In this document: piece by piece, positions 1-12,431 of the stretch | Position numbering within the stretch: the stretch's first letter is position 1 | Layout of the letters: every line of letters starts with the position of its first letter | DNA from: Rhabditoides inermis | Lineage: Eukaryota; Nematoda; Chromadorea; Rhabditida; Rhabditidae | Assembly (NCBI GenBank): GCA_963966185.1 | Contig: CAWZYM010000280.1 | Span: 813,501-877,500, forward strand | DNA length: 64,000 nt | Direction: 5' to 3' | Position numbers and translations under genes: made by a program | Notes under the pieces: generated by a model | The model's database searches: none | What the model was told of the DNA's origin: nothing | What the model saw: the letters and a program-made list of their open reading frames with translations, nothing else

Positions 1-1664
1 GATCTGCCAGTCCCAGTCCCAGCCATTTGTTCTTTCTCCCACTTCTTTTCGTCTGTTCCCATTCATCTCACCTGTTGCCAACATGACAATTCATTTTCAT
101 CTATCTCTTTCGATCCGATCCTCGGTTCTGCGAACACTAGTGTTTGTTTGTTGCTTGGAGAGAAATGGGGGTGTCAGTTGCTTTGTTGTTGTGATTGTCG
201 TCATTGGCGTCACATGACTGTTACCTCTCTCTCTCACTCTTCCTCACGTTATCCCTCATCCCTCGGTGTATGCCTTCCCTGCAAATTGTTGTCTGTTCTA
301 TGAGTGTTGCCTCTCCTCTCTAGTGTAGCGTCAATCACCCAGCCTTTACGAGTATAGTATAGTAAAGTGGTAAAGTAAGAGGATGGTTGACTCCTCCCCA
401 TACTCGTTATCGATTGGCGGTAATCTGTGTCTGTGGGTTGGTTGTGTGTGTGTGTACTCGAGAGTATTGTTGGTTGGGTGAGCGGGAGTGCGTGTTATGT
501 GTTGGCTTGTGACAGCGGGCGGGCTGCGTTGCCTAGGCTGTCCTTTTCAGGGTCATTTCATTTCTCCCTTTCCCCCTTTCTCTTTCCGCCTTTTGCCCAC
601 ATTTTCTCTCTCATCTTCTGTGATTTTTGACGACGCCAGAAAGGATTGCATATTCACTCTCATCCTGTTTTCTCCCTTTCACTTTCGCATACGTATCCCT
701 GGATATCTTGGCATGTCGCATATATTGCAGCGATGGAGTGGAGTGCGGCTGAGAAACCGCTCGGCCCAATTCAGCCAACCGCCAACATTCCCCTCCCCCC
801 AGCCGCCATGTATAGTTAGTAGGATGGGTGGATCTTGTACACTTACTAGTACCTAAAACCTAAAAGTTATAGATTAAAAAAATGTGTAAATTGTGTTCAT
901 TAGTTCATTTCAATCATTGCAGTCTCCCCCGTGGGTGACGCCTCAGCGGGATGCTCTTCTACACAGGCCGGCGCCGGACCCAGTCGAGAGGTGTGTGTTA
1001 CCGGTTGTTTACTTGTTTACGTTGTCTGTTGTTTACCACAATCTATGCATTACACCGATTAGGCCCTATCATATGCAGGCTGAGCGCTGTGGTTGGTTGG
1101 TGTTGTAATACATCCAGGAAAGGGACACAAGGTTGCTATGGGTTATCATATGACCGAGTGGTTGGTCTTTTTGGAGCAGCAAAGTGGCACAACACGCACA
1201 CGAGAGAGAGAAAGAGATAAGAGAGCAGCTCGGTGTTGGTTTGCGTTTACTTGGTCGCGCGGTGCGCGTCCAGACCAGAGAGATGGTTTCTTCGGTGTAA
1301 TGTACACTCGTTACTGTGGAAGAGAGACTGTTTGGATCACGAATAGCACGTCTTGGTCAGAGAAGATCAAGAAGCATTGCATGTTGTGTTGGTAGAAGTC
1401 GGACAGGACAGTTATTAGAAATGCCAAATCTTGTTGAGTGTAAATGATGTGATGAAACGTACGTGTCCTTAGAAATGTGAAAGTGAAAAGTTGAACGTAT
1501 CAACAATGTGGTGATACGTACGCATACGATGTTTTCGCTCTATCACAAATGTGCCACAATGATGTGGTGCAAGTGAAACACATTACATATTCGGTGTTGA
1601 GGGTGTGCGCGAGGGTTCTGCCGGGTCTGACGCCGCGTCGGGCCGCCTGCCCGGTCAGCGTCGC
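1..1664. other. 5' flank of the SPSB gene, no confident gene
   Basis: This stretch is pyrimidine-rich and I see no convincing long coding region. One exon-like block lies at 923-990 on the plus strand: it follows a good acceptor (attgcag), ends in GAGAG before a gtgtgt donor, and is GC-rich. It could be a 5' exon of the SPSB gene, but I cannot link it in frame. The bases just before the SPSB ATG (1602-1664) also look coding in the same frame, so translation might start in an upstream exon. Confidence 0.3.
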
Positions 1665-2761
1665 ATGGTGATTCCCCCGCTGGTCAGCACGCGCTCGACC
1701 GCCGCCGCCGCCAACCGCTCCCTCTCGCCCGCACATCCCTGCGCCACGGTGAGTAGGAGTTGTAGTAGTAATGTTAGTTGTAGTAGGGGTTGTAGTAGTA
1801 GTAGTGCCAGTACACATACACAAATGCGATGTATTAATGTGTTTTCCTCCAACTGGTTGGGACTATTTGTATTTTGTTTGCGTTGCTAATCGTTTTAAAA
1901 TTAGGTGGTGGGGGACCATTGGTTCATTGGTTGTTTGAGTTTATGAGATTTTTATGAGATGGATGAAACGTATCGAGAGTTGCAACTTCGATTCGTACAA
2001 ATTGTCGTTGTAGATTGTAAATGAATGTGAAACGGGTCATCTATACATGTTGAGAAAAAAAACAAGAGTTAAACAAATGCATTTTGCAGGACTGTGGCAT
2101 GGACGACATGCTGCGGCCGTTCAAGCTCGACATCATTCTGCACACGCCCCCGCTCGACGAGGCAACCAGGGAGATGCACGCCTGGAACCCCGAGGACAGG
2201 TGAGCATTGATTTATCGATTTTCTCAGGTTATCATGAAATGTGCGCGATGCTATTGACTATGTTGCGCAACAACTAGCTCTGGCAACTGGCACGGTTTGT
2301 TTTAGGCGGGAGATCTGATCTGAACTGGTTCAGGGAGGGGGGATTCGAGAATGATGCGAGAGATTGACGATACAAGGCACTAGACAGGCGGCAAGTCTGC
2401 TATGTTTCTGTTCGATCTCAGAGAATGGAAAACGCTCCGTGTTGATGTTTTGTTGGAAGAGAGAGGTGCATTTTTATGTGCTTTTGGCACGTGATCTATA
2501 AAGAGATATTGTCACTGTGTTGATATTGCCATTTGTTTTTGGAAGTGTTTTGGACGAGAGAGAGGAAGTGAGGGGGTGTTGTTTGTCTGGGGTCTGAGGG
2601 TTGAAGAGGTCATTTCAGAAAGAGATGGATCGACAGAGACTAGTGGTGTTTACGCGATGTCTTCCAGGTCGTTGAACATATTTGTGAAGGACGACGACAA
2701 GTTCACTTTCCACCGCCACCCTGTCGCGCAGAGCACCGACTGTATACGGGGGAAGGTGGGT

Positions 2762-2805
<44 letters not shown>

Positions 2806-4695
2806 ACCGCTCCCTCTCTCTCCAGATGGGCTACTCTCGCGGCTTCCACGTCTGGCAGTTGGAGTGGCCGTTGCGACAGCGCGGCACGCACGCCGTTGTC
2901 GGGGTGGCGACCAAGGCGAGGTGAGTATTGATTGATTATTTATTTGTGTAATTGAATACTTGATCAAGGATAAAATCAAATGTCTTATGTAGCCGTTGCG
3001 AATGAATCACGATCAGGTTTATCGATTCACGTAAGAATGGATCTAGATTGATATGTGTTTTAGCTTTGAAATTAAGGTGATGTGGCCGGAATTGACTGAT
3101 GATAATCCTTGCCTGCTTTCAGTTCCCTGCACGCTGTGGGCTACGTCTCGCTGATCGGCACTGGACAGGACAGCTACGGTTGGGATCTGACGCGTAACGA
3201 GTGCCACCACGACTCGCGCCACGCCTCGCCCTGGCAGTACCCCTACCGACAGAGGGACGGCGCCAGGGAGGCCGACGACGGAGACTATGTCGTGCCCAAC
3301 AAGGTGTGTGCTCTTGCTGTATTTTTTGTTTTTGTTTGTCAATCTTCCTGGTTAGGTCAGTCGGTAGAGCACCAGACTTTTTTTCGTTTTGCCGGGTAAA
3401 TCCGAGGTTCTAGTCAAGGGGCTCATGTGGTTAATTTTGCTTATTCTTTGAGTTTTGTGTGTGCATTTTGGTGTACATGGTGTTTTTTTTTTGGGACTGC
3501 ATGATGTGTGTTGTTTCATCGCGTTAACCAGTTTTCCGGTGCTAGCCTGTCTAGCATGTTCGTAGATGCGAATCGGGAATTACGCGATCGAGAGCCGTGC
3601 GCTATTCGAGTTTGCTCGCGTTACGTCATTATTTGTCTGTGTGGATTGAGATGCAATCGGGGAACTGTCGAAAATAGATGTGCGGGAAGTGAAAGATGAA
3701 GAATGATGTAGAGTGCAGAGTGGTTAGTGTCCGAGAATAATCGGGTTTATCGAGTCACGTGAGAATGGATCTAGTCCATCTAGTCTAGATTGAGTTGAGA
3801 TGAGAATTTGAGAATTGAGTGCGTGATAGATCATAGACTGTGATTGATTGTGTTGACAAACATAAAATCTCAAGTTTTTCGTTTCAGTTCTACTGCATTC
3901 TGGACATGGACGAGGGTGAGATGTCGTTCGCGACGGATGACGAGTACCTCGGGGTGGCGTTCCGCGGCCTGCGCGGCAAGACTCTCTACCCCATAGTGTC
4001 GGCCGTGTGGGGCCACTGCGAGATCACGATGAAGTACCTCGGCGGACTCGACCGTGAGTTGCGCCGCCTCCCCTCCTCACCCTCTTCCTATTCCCCTTCC
4101 TCCCCACTCACTAGACCGCACTCGCTCAACCCCTTTGTTGGCCTGATTGGTCTTGATCGCCCCGCGTTTTGCTCGCCTCCACCCGCGCCCGGTGGTATGG
4201 GTGACATGGCAGAGTTGCTGGCGGCGAGTCGCACTCCCCGCCTGAAACGAGCCGGGCTGGGCGACCCGGCCACCAATCCGTTTCTGCGTCCCTGGCCCCG
4301 TCCCAGTCCGTGGATACCCGCCAATCCGTGGGCGCCCCATGCCACACTGCTCTCCCCGGATGATCCGCGCCACTCGCTGTTTGGACCGCCTCTCGATCCC
4401 GCTCTGCCGGCGATTGGTAGTCAGTGGTGCATGCGCTCGCAGTGATTGTAGTGTGCGCGTGCCAAGAGTGTTGCAGTGTGGCTAGCCCCCCCCCCCCCCC
4501 CCCTCTCCCCTTTCCCTTTCCATCCGGGTTCTGTGTGTCTGTGTGATTTGTGCTTATGTGATTCTGCTTTCAGCGCAGCCCAAGTCTCTGATGGATCTGT
4601 GTCGGGGTCAGATTCGGCGGCAGATGGGCCGGCAGAGGATCCACCGAGTCGCCGAGCTGAACCTGCCGCCTGTGCTGCAGCGGTACGTGATGTGA
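1665..4695 (+). CDS. SPRY domain/SOCS box protein (SPSB1/4-like), 7 exons
   Basis: Exons: 1665-1748, 2090-2199, 2668-2755, 2826-2920, 3123-3303, 3888-4053, 4574-4695; every junction keeps frame and gives 281 aa. The central part (about 55-240) is a B30.2/SPRY domain with SPSB hallmarks: [53 protein letters not shown] and AVWGHCE. The last 40 residues form a SOCS box ([10 protein letters not shown]...LPPVLQRY). Family members use SPRY to bind short target motifs and the SOCS box to recruit Elongin B/C and Cullin-5 for ubiquitination. I chose ATG 1665 because an in-frame stop lies about 100 bp upstream, but the frame is open back to 1602 and a 5' exon may be missing. Intron 3 (70 bp) is mostly (CT)20. 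Vertebrate members are of similar length (about 273 aa). Confidence 0.93.
2765..2804. repeat. (CT)20 microsatellite filling SPSB intron 3
   Basis: A pure (CT)20 tract occupies 40 of the 70 bases of the intron between exons 3 and 4, between the gtgggt donor and the ctctccag acceptor, so the microsatellite serves as the polypyrimidine tract. Confidence 0.95.
3348..3424 (+). pseudogene. tRNA-Lys-like pseudogene or tRNA-derived SINE
   Basis: Inside SPSB intron 5 the stretch GGTCAGTCGGTAGAGC followed by a CAGACTTTT anticodon-arm segment closely resembles the 5' half of tRNA-Lys(UUU). About 15 extra bases follow the anticodon, then a degenerate B-box (GGTTCTAGTC). The acceptor strands do not pair, so it is unlikely to be functional. 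It may be a dead tRNA copy or the head of a SINE. Confidence 0.5.
4485..4503. repeat. Poly-C run near the last SPSB acceptor
   Basis: An uninterrupted C run of roughly 19 bases lies about 70 bp upstream of the exon-7 acceptor. Length in the assembly may be unreliable. Confidence 0.8.
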
Positions 4696-5462
4696 GAGCC
4701 CGGTGCCCCCGTCTCCCCTTCCCCTCCCCCGATTGCCCAAGTGATGCCCCACTCTCTCTCTCGTCTCATCTCTCTCACACCTCGCCGATGCCTTTTGCTG
4801 TTTCGTGTCCCACGCGGGTTGTCGTCCACTCTGTCTCTCCCCACCAGTCCCCTCCCTGTGAATGATACGAATGGATGAGCTATGGATTATGAATGCTTGT
4901 ACAGTTTGACATCTGGATATTGCGCCTCCGATTGTGTATTGTGTTGATGCTAGCTACTTTTTTTTTGATTAGGGGTTCCCCTGTTTTAGAGTATTGACAG
5001 TTTTTTGGAATCGGCATTAGTACTAATCCCTTTTCTACTTCTCACTGGAACTACAGTACTACAATTCTTCCTTCCTCGATTACACTTCCGCACCTTTCCT
5101 CCCGATTGTTTTGTGTGTTTCAGTCATTAAACGATTTGAATGATGTTGAAGTGTTGATTTCATGAAAGGATTTGCATATTCACTTTTCATATTGTTTGTT
5201 TGTTTTCGTTTTTTTTGGAGTGTATAGTGTTGAGTAGTGCCATTCTGAGGGTGTTGCACAACTTCTACTGATCACTGCGCGCGCAAATTTTTACTTTTTT
5301 TGATAATTTTGCTGATTTTTTTATATTATGTTATCGTTTTTTAATGAAGGTATGGAACACAAGGTTTCCCAGAATGTCTGTTGGTGGTGGAAGCAGTTGC
5401 CGCGTTGTTACGTACTTTTCTCATCGTGGACGAGGACGTTTCGGTTCCCTCTTTCGTTCCAG
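4696..5462. other. Spacer between SPSB and the next gene
   Basis: 767 bp with no coding signal. It contains the 3' UTR of the SPSB gene and T-rich stretches, and ends in a strong acceptor (tttcgttccag, AG at 5461-5462) 11 nt before the next ATG. In a nematode this could be a spliced-leader trans-splice site, or the 3' end of an intron following an undetected 5' exon. Confidence 0.4.
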
Positions 5463-5473
5463 CTCTTCCTGCA

Positions 5474-6726
5474 ATGTGCAAGTGTGACAAGTGCACGCCG
5501 GGCCGGGCGGTCGTCTTCTGCTCGGCCTGCTTCTACGACCGCTGGAGCCACGGCGACCTGCAGACCATCCTGTGAGCGGTTTGTGTGGCCTGAAAGGGGG
5601 CGAGCCAGTTCGGTGTTGTAGTCTTGGTATTCATCGTGTACTAGTATAATAGTACTTACTAGTTACCGGTTACTAGAATATCATCCGCAGGTACGAGGAG
5701 AGCGATGCGGTGTCGGAGGTGCGCGCGTTGCTGCTGCGCGACCTCGTGCCGCACCGGAACCACGCGCATTCCAGTAAGTTCGAGTGGGAATGAATCTCCA
5801 TTTATAAATACTACTTGCGCGGAACCATATACCAGATGCAGTCTAGTAGTAAGTAATGTGTGGTCACTGTAATGGGTGACTCCATCCGAGTTGCAAGCAA
5901 CAACGAAACGACACGGAGACGTCATTCAAAACTGTGTCAGCATTTTTCATAGTTTCATAGATTCGGTGCAAATCAGCTTCAGTGCTGTGAGGCGAGTTTG
6001 ATAGTTTGACTGCGATAGATCCACCCGAGTGCTGACTCGGATTGGTTTCTGCTTGTGGCAGACGTGAACTCGATTACCAGCGGTTGCTGACCGCCAGTGA
6101 TCAATTGGCCGATTAGCTGTAAATGTTCTGTGAAATATTGTTCGTCCTTACAAGTCTCTATCTATGCGGCTTGTAGAGTAGGCTTACTTTTTTGATTCAA
6201 TTGTAATCCGTGTTGGCAGACGAGATCGTGGAGGGCGTCATCTTCGACAGTGTGCTGCTCACCGAACGCGTCCGCAGTAGGTTCACGGGTTTCAAATTTT
6301 AACTTGCCTAAAAAAATTTAGCCGCTTTGTGATCTGCACGTCTATCTCGCGTGTTGTTGTCTTACCGAGTAGTGCTCACCTCTTTTTGTTGTAGAATGTT
6401 GTTGTGAACATGGGTACATGGAGCATGGGACTAGAATAATATGTTTCAACGCGGTGTATAATCACGCTGTATTTCATAGTTTACGATACGACGTGAAATT
6501 CCTCACAATTTTCGAACAGTTTTTATTGACTCACTTATTTTTACACATCACAAAGAGCGGGATGGTATGACTGAAAAGAATCTCGAGAACGGTATTTTGT
6601 GCAAGTGCAATGTGCAAGTTGCCTGTGGGTGTTCGTGTTCCGTATGCATCGGAGAGGAGGTTGCAATATGAATGATAGACATTTATCGCGTGCGAATAAT
6701 GTGTGATAAACGATAATAACGAGTGG

Positions 6727-6763
<37 letters not shown>

Positions 6764-9149
6764 CGAATACAAATGATATATGAGCATAAGCTATGAAAAA
6801 ATATCCCCTTTGAGACTTGTGCGTGTCGCTCGGCGGGGAGGACCGTCGTCCTCGCGTGGGCGAGCCGCTCTTCTACTCACTCGACCTCGACCAGCTGCCG
6901 GGCGAAGACGGAGCCCCGCCGAGCTATGCAAGGTGGGCTTGTTGGTTGTTACATTGAAATTTGAAAACCGTCAGCGATTATATTATGCGCAGTGCAGTGA
7001 AAGCGCACTCACCTAAAGTGGGAATTATAACATCATGTTTGTATTCCAATCACAAAAACATCACAAACCTAGCGTTAGCAACCGTTGCGTGTCCAGCAAC
7101 CTTCCTTGCTCACTGTGTTGTGCAAATCATCAAATCATGACGTAATAGTAACGCGGAACTTCAAGATGTCAAGATCAAGAATCGATTCATGTTTTATAAT
7201 ATTTTAATTGTTTTTACGCGTCGGGTTATCTGGTTTGTTGGTCAGCTTCAATTCAATTCAATTCAACATTTATCCGGTATCGCATTATGTGATCATAACT
7301 CAAAACATCAATCATTCACAGAGTAGCGCCGGGAAGCAAAATTCTTCCATCTTGTCGCATCAGCGTCCGCGGCCACACTCTTCCATTCCTCCTCGAGGGT
7401 CCTCCTATTGGTCTGGATCGTCTTCTTGAATTTGTCGCTCCACTGTAGATGGGGGCGACCGGCCTTGCCTTTCCTCGGCGGGTTCCAATCGATCACGCGT
7501 CGCGTCCATCGGTCGTCGTTGCAAGTCATGATGCGGCGGGCGAACCTCCACTTCCTTGATCTCGCCTCGCACAGCACGTCTCGTAATCCCGTCAGTCGTC
7601 GTATATCCTTGCACGGCACTTTGTCCAGCAGAGTCAACCCGAGCATCTTTCGTTCCATTCGTCGTTGAACAGTTCTCAGCTTCTGCAGGTCTTCTCTCCT
7701 TAGACTCCATGTCTCGGCAGCGTAGGTGAGTGCGGGAAGAACTGCCATCCAAAATACTTTCCTCCGCAGTCGCATCGGCGCACTCTTCAGCGTCAGGAAC
7801 TGGCTATGGCGGAAGAAAGCGCCCCAGCCAGCCTGTGTCCTCCTTGTCACCTCCACTCGGTCGTCGGCCAGAAAACTAAGAGAGCGGCCCAGGTAGACGA
7901 ATTTGTCCACGTACTCCACTTCTCCTCCGTCCAGCCTAATGCTCTTCTTCGGTCCGTTGCTCATGACCACCGTCTTCTTCCTGTTCACGTATAGCCCGTA
8001 GTCGCTGCTCTTCTCCGCGAGTTCCTCCAGCATCCTTTCTGCAGCCGAGGCCGAACGTGCAAAAAGGATGGGAGCTTGCAGCTTGCAGTTTTGGATGTTG
8101 AGGGTAGGAAATCACTGGCGTTTTGTGGGTAGGGTGAGGAGATGAGGATGTTGGTTTTCTGAATGGAAACCCATTCGCAACACATCCCATAGATAGGCAG
8201 CGGCGGCGAGTTCTAGGAGCGATGCGCCATTTGTCAGAGTGCAGTGGATGTGAGGCGAGCAGAATGAAACAGCTGCGGCTGCTCATTGAAATGCGCGTCA
8301 CGGCGGCGGATGGCGCGTGAAACATGACTGCTTGCCTTTTTCGCCCGTCAATCAATCGATCAATCAATCAATCATCGCTACATTTACAATATTATTAACA
8401 GTTACCAGTTACCACCAAATAGTCAATCAATGTAAAACAATATCATGGAGAACGTCAAGTGCTCTCCGTTTTGGCTAGGAAAATGTTTATAAGGAGATTA
8501 GAAGATCACGCTAATCAGATATCCCGATGATAGATTGATTTTAGGGAGCAGGTGTGCAGCGGAGAGAAGACGGCGGAGAAGATCAAGCCGGCGGCGATCA
8601 AGCAGACCGCTCAGCACAACACAGTGAGCAAGGAAGGTGGGATTTGAAGAGCGAGGGGATACGGGTCTGACACAGTGACAGCGCGACAGCTAATAACGTG
8701 ATAACGTGAGTTGGCAGAGATGACAGGTCAACTAAAATGGCGCATATATTGTGAGTTTTGCTTCAATAGAGACGATGAGTTGTGTGCAAATTGAGATAGA
8801 TGTGGTGGGTTTTTATTGGATTTGGTTGTATAGTGGTGATCTTGAATGAACGCGGATGGTAGGTGTAGTCATGTAGGCATTACACGAAGAAATCACAGTG
8901 GTATCGATAGATGTAGATGGAGTTGAAGTTTCGTGAACAGTACGAGTTTCTTCGTTAAAATTTCCTGCACATCGCCTCTCTTCAGCGCCGTCCCGCGCCG
9001 TGTCGTCGAAGTCTGCCCTGTCGCCCCCTCCCCCTCCCCCTCGCCCGCCTCCGCGCGCCCCTCCCTCCACCCCCACCAAGCAGCGCCTTCACATCGTCTC
9101 CAAGCAGGGCACCAGCAAGGCCACCTGCAGCTGCGAAGTAGAGGTGTGA
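5474..9149 (+). CDS. Unrecognised Cys- and Pro-rich protein, 6 exons
   Basis: Exons: 5474-5571, 5691-5773, 6220-6288, 6815-6932, 8545-8636, 8986-9149; the phases close exactly and give 207 aa. The N-terminus is Cys-rich (MCKCDKC...FCSACFYDRW), a possible small metal-binding module. The middle is acidic/hydrophobic (SEVRALLLRDLVPHR, EPLFYSLDLDQLPGED), then comes a basic segment, a proline stretch of about 25 residues, and a Cys-containing end (ATCSCEVEV). I recognise no family. The ATG lies 11 nt after a strong acceptor, so either it is the trans-spliced first exon or 5' exons are missing. The donor of exon 3 (gtttca) is weak; exon 4 is the least certain. Intron 4 (1.6 kb) carries an antisense LINE fragment. 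Confidence 0.65.
6727..6764. repeat. (CAA)12 microsatellite
   Basis: A perfect CAA array in the third intron of the unrecognised gene, about 50 bp upstream of its exon-4 acceptor. Confidence 0.9.
7308..8075 (-). mobile_element. RTE-type LINE fragment (3' part of reverse transcriptase ORF)
   Basis: A single open frame of about 255 codons on the minus strand matches the C-terminal third of RTE-clade endonuclease/reverse transcriptases: an ILFARSA...ML.EL start, then YGLYVNRKKTVVMS, VDKFVYLGRSLS, LPALTYAAETWSLR and RRMERKMLGLTL. The endonuclease and the catalytic palm (with its YADD-type motif) are absent, as expected for 5' truncation during target-primed insertion. The frame has no stops or shifts, so the copy is young. 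It sits antisense in intron 4 of the unrecognised plus-strand gene. The 3' flank after the stop contains short TGATTGATG-like repeats typical of RTE tails. Confidence 0.85.
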
Positions 9150-9647
9150 GCATGAATTGATTAATCGATTGATTGATTGATTGATCCTTTTACGACTAAC
9201 TTATCCACTGCCTCTCAGAGTTTACTACCGCCTTTTGCATGTTGTTTGGGTATCACTGATTCTCCCACCGAATTACGAGCATTCATTTTTGTTATCTCAC
9301 CCACCTGTTTCTGGTTATTGTTACCCCTGAATAAAATGAAAAGCACAGCTTGGTGGTCTGCTGGAATGGAGCTTCATTTTGAGCTTTGCCTTTGTTGTCG
9401 TGCTCCACTCGCCCGCAAACAAACTAGTCCACCACTATCAATTGCCTCGCCTCCTCGCTCGGACTGCGAATTACCAATTTTCTACAGGACAATAGGGTAG
9501 CCGTAGTGATGAGAGAGGGTGGCCAGAGAGTGTGGCGAGTGAAGAGAGTCGAGAGAGTGGGAGTCGCCTCGAATCAGCTGTGTGGGCGGGGCTTGTCCGT
9601 CGGGCGCCGCTGCAAGGCGACCACTATTCCACGGTTACTCTGCCGAA
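9150..9647. other. Spacer upstream of the ZP gene
   Basis: About 500 bp holding the 3' UTR of the previous gene, a short (ATTG)n repeat at 9155-9185, and the presumed promoter or 5' UTR of the ZP gene. No coding region is supported. Confidence 0.4.
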
Positions 9648-9865
9648 ATGACGACCGGGAGTTTATTCGCTGTCGTCGTCTTCTGCGCGTTTTTTTGTTC
9701 GTCGGCTGGGAATGAGGTTATCGGAGAGCCGTATGTCAGGTGAATGCCCGCAATTTCTCGTTGTTGATTCAGTTTCCCATATTGATGTTGAATGAATGTG
9801 TAGCGATGTTTCATGCATCTGTCAGCGCGCAATCACTCTCGGTGATATGATTATTTGACACGGGA

Positions 9866-9907
<42 letters not shown>

Positions 9908-11754
9908 GCGTGTGGAATGGACGTGCACTTGTCACTTTGGATTCCATCAAGGGAGCGAGAGAGAGAGAGGATATGGATATATAATCGAGGTTAATCGCGG
10001 TTCGCTCTCTTGACATCTATAACGGTAAACGTAAACACATTCAGGAAAGAGGATATGAGTGTTTCTATTTCGATTCGCGGCTGAGAAATGTGTTGGTGCA
10101 CCGACGCACCTCGCTGCCTCACTGAACTCAAATTGAAAATCACAGAGCGTTCTGAATAGTCGCTAAATTTCATTGCATTCCTCATTCCTCGTTTTGCTAT
10201 AGTCAGAAAGAAGCAGGGAGAACGCTCTAACTTTGTAGTCGATTAATAATTAACGCAGCTTGCTTGCTTGCAATCACACGCGATCTTCAATCTGCAGAGA
10301 GTCGAGTCCGGACTAGCGGGTTATGAACGAAATGATGAAATGAGTTTTGCGGCCGCCGTTTTTGCTGGAGTCAGACATTCACTCACTCTCTCTCCCCTCT
10401 GATTTCGATTGGCCATGTTTCCCGTTTCCCGTTAGTGGCTGCCCCCGGTTTCGCGCCGTCTCTCCTGCAAGGGAAAGGAGGAGAGTGAGAACTATCTAAC
10501 ACTTACTGTGTGCGATTGTTGTTTCTCCATCACCTGCCGGCAGATGCGATCTCATTATGGAATGTGGATGTGTGAGACTTTTATGTGGCAGTTTCGATGC
10601 AGTCTTGGCGATTCGAAAAATTGCGCAACGCGCCACCCATAAATTCCTTGTGTTATTTCTACGACGGTGGCTAATCCAGCTTTCCCCTGGGTGGTAATCT
10701 CGCGGGTAGATCAGAGAGAGATCTCGGTCTACCAGCCGTGGCAACAGCCGGTTCCGGCCGGGCTGGAGAGAGAGAGAGAGAGAGAGAGACGTGTTATGTA
10801 TGTTCTTACGCAACACTTTGCCGGAAAGTATGTGCATTGTTGGCATTGATGTCCGTGCGAGTGAGTAACCAGTTGATGCGGTGATAATCAGGACACATCC
10901 ACATCCATCAAATGTCTAAGATATACATGCCGCGCCCATAAGACACACCCTAATGGCATGAACGCATTGATATGACTGGCAGTACAGTTGTAAACCATTG
11001 TTTACAATTGTATAATCACAGTCGTAAAGGGCGCCGCTTCCGGCTTTCCACCGAGACCACCCAGAATCGCAAGACTCACTCGTATGAAAAAGTCGAGTCT
11101 GACTGGCGCTGACACTTTCCGAGCAGTGAAGCGAGCAGACTTTTTTTTGCGGGGGAACGCCATTTTGTGAAATGAAATGATGCCATCCTCGCACTCGACA
11201 TTTGAAATTTGGACCTCTCACAGCCGGCCTCTGGGAATTTATTTTCGCAACGCTCCGTCAATCCGCGGCAAAATATGACTTGCGGCGGCGGGAAATTTGA
11301 GAATGAGTGTCCTCACTTTCTACTATAGCATGCGTCACCCGAGACGACCTTCTATAGTCAGCGGTGCTTAGTGGCTATAGGCGATAATAGAGAGACGCTG
11401 CCGGAGCGGAACAGCCGCATACTAGTTGGGGCAGGTGAAAGCGTGTTCCTCACGCTTCATTGAACTGATACGGTTAGAGAGAGAGGGATTTTCCTTCCTC
11501 CCGACCCCCCGGTGTAATGAGGCTTTTGCGAGTGTGCGTGAGTACGAAGGCCTCCCAGGCCTCCTTTGTTTGTTTGCGAATATGTAGGTAAGTAAAAAGC
11601 CAGGAGTTTCTCGGGAGAAGAGAGATGGGAGGAAGACAATGGAGTAGCACCCAATATGGCATTCAAAGGCGGCCGGGAGGACGGCATTGTTTCCTCCCCG
11701 AATTCGGGCCGGCAGCTGGGATGGCGCGCGAACACGGGAATAGGTCATTAGCAT

Positions 11755-11800
<46 letters not shown>

Positions 11801-11821
11801 TCTCTCTCCCTCTCTCTCTCC

Positions 11822-11909
<88 letters not shown>

Positions 11910-12381
11910 GTGGTATGATTAATGAGGTGCAGGGAAACTTTCGGCATTCCAGAAAACTGGCTGTCGCTGAAACTCGAAAAGCGTGTCAATTAGATCCAGC
12001 CGACTGTGACAATATTTGTTTCTAGTGAGGAAATAAGGGATGTAGCAAGGACGCGTGTCAATTATGCATATCACTCTCGTGCACTTTTGGTAATTGGAAA
12101 TGGGAAATCGGGGCGCGGAGCGCGGGAAAAGAATGGACTATGAGGTGGAAAAAAGTGCTTGTAAAAGGAGATGGGAGACTAGGCGATTTATGGAATGGGA
12201 TTCGATATCGAGAATGGACACTGATGTTGTTCAAACAATGGGATTGAAATAACGATAATGATTTTTTTTTCAGCTGCGCTGCGGATGCGTTGTACGTCAA
12301 GTTCCGGTCGACCGAGACGTTCACAGGACACGTTCACGTCAGGTTCGCTCCGAACCGATACTGCTACCAGGCGAGTCTCTC

Positions 12382-12431
<50 letters not shown>

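Noticed and set aside
3840..4445. 201-codon plus-strand frame
   Set aside because: It is SPSB exon 6 reading through into its intron. The true splice at 4053/4574 gives the SOCS box.
7936..8367. 143-codon minus-strand frame
   Set aside because: It overlaps the start of the LINE fragment in the wrong frame and shows no domain.
1665..9149. A possible operon of the SPSB and Cys/Pro-rich genes
   Set aside because: The ~770-bp spacing is long for a nematode operon. The acceptor before the second ATG fits SL trans-splicing but could equally end a normal intron.
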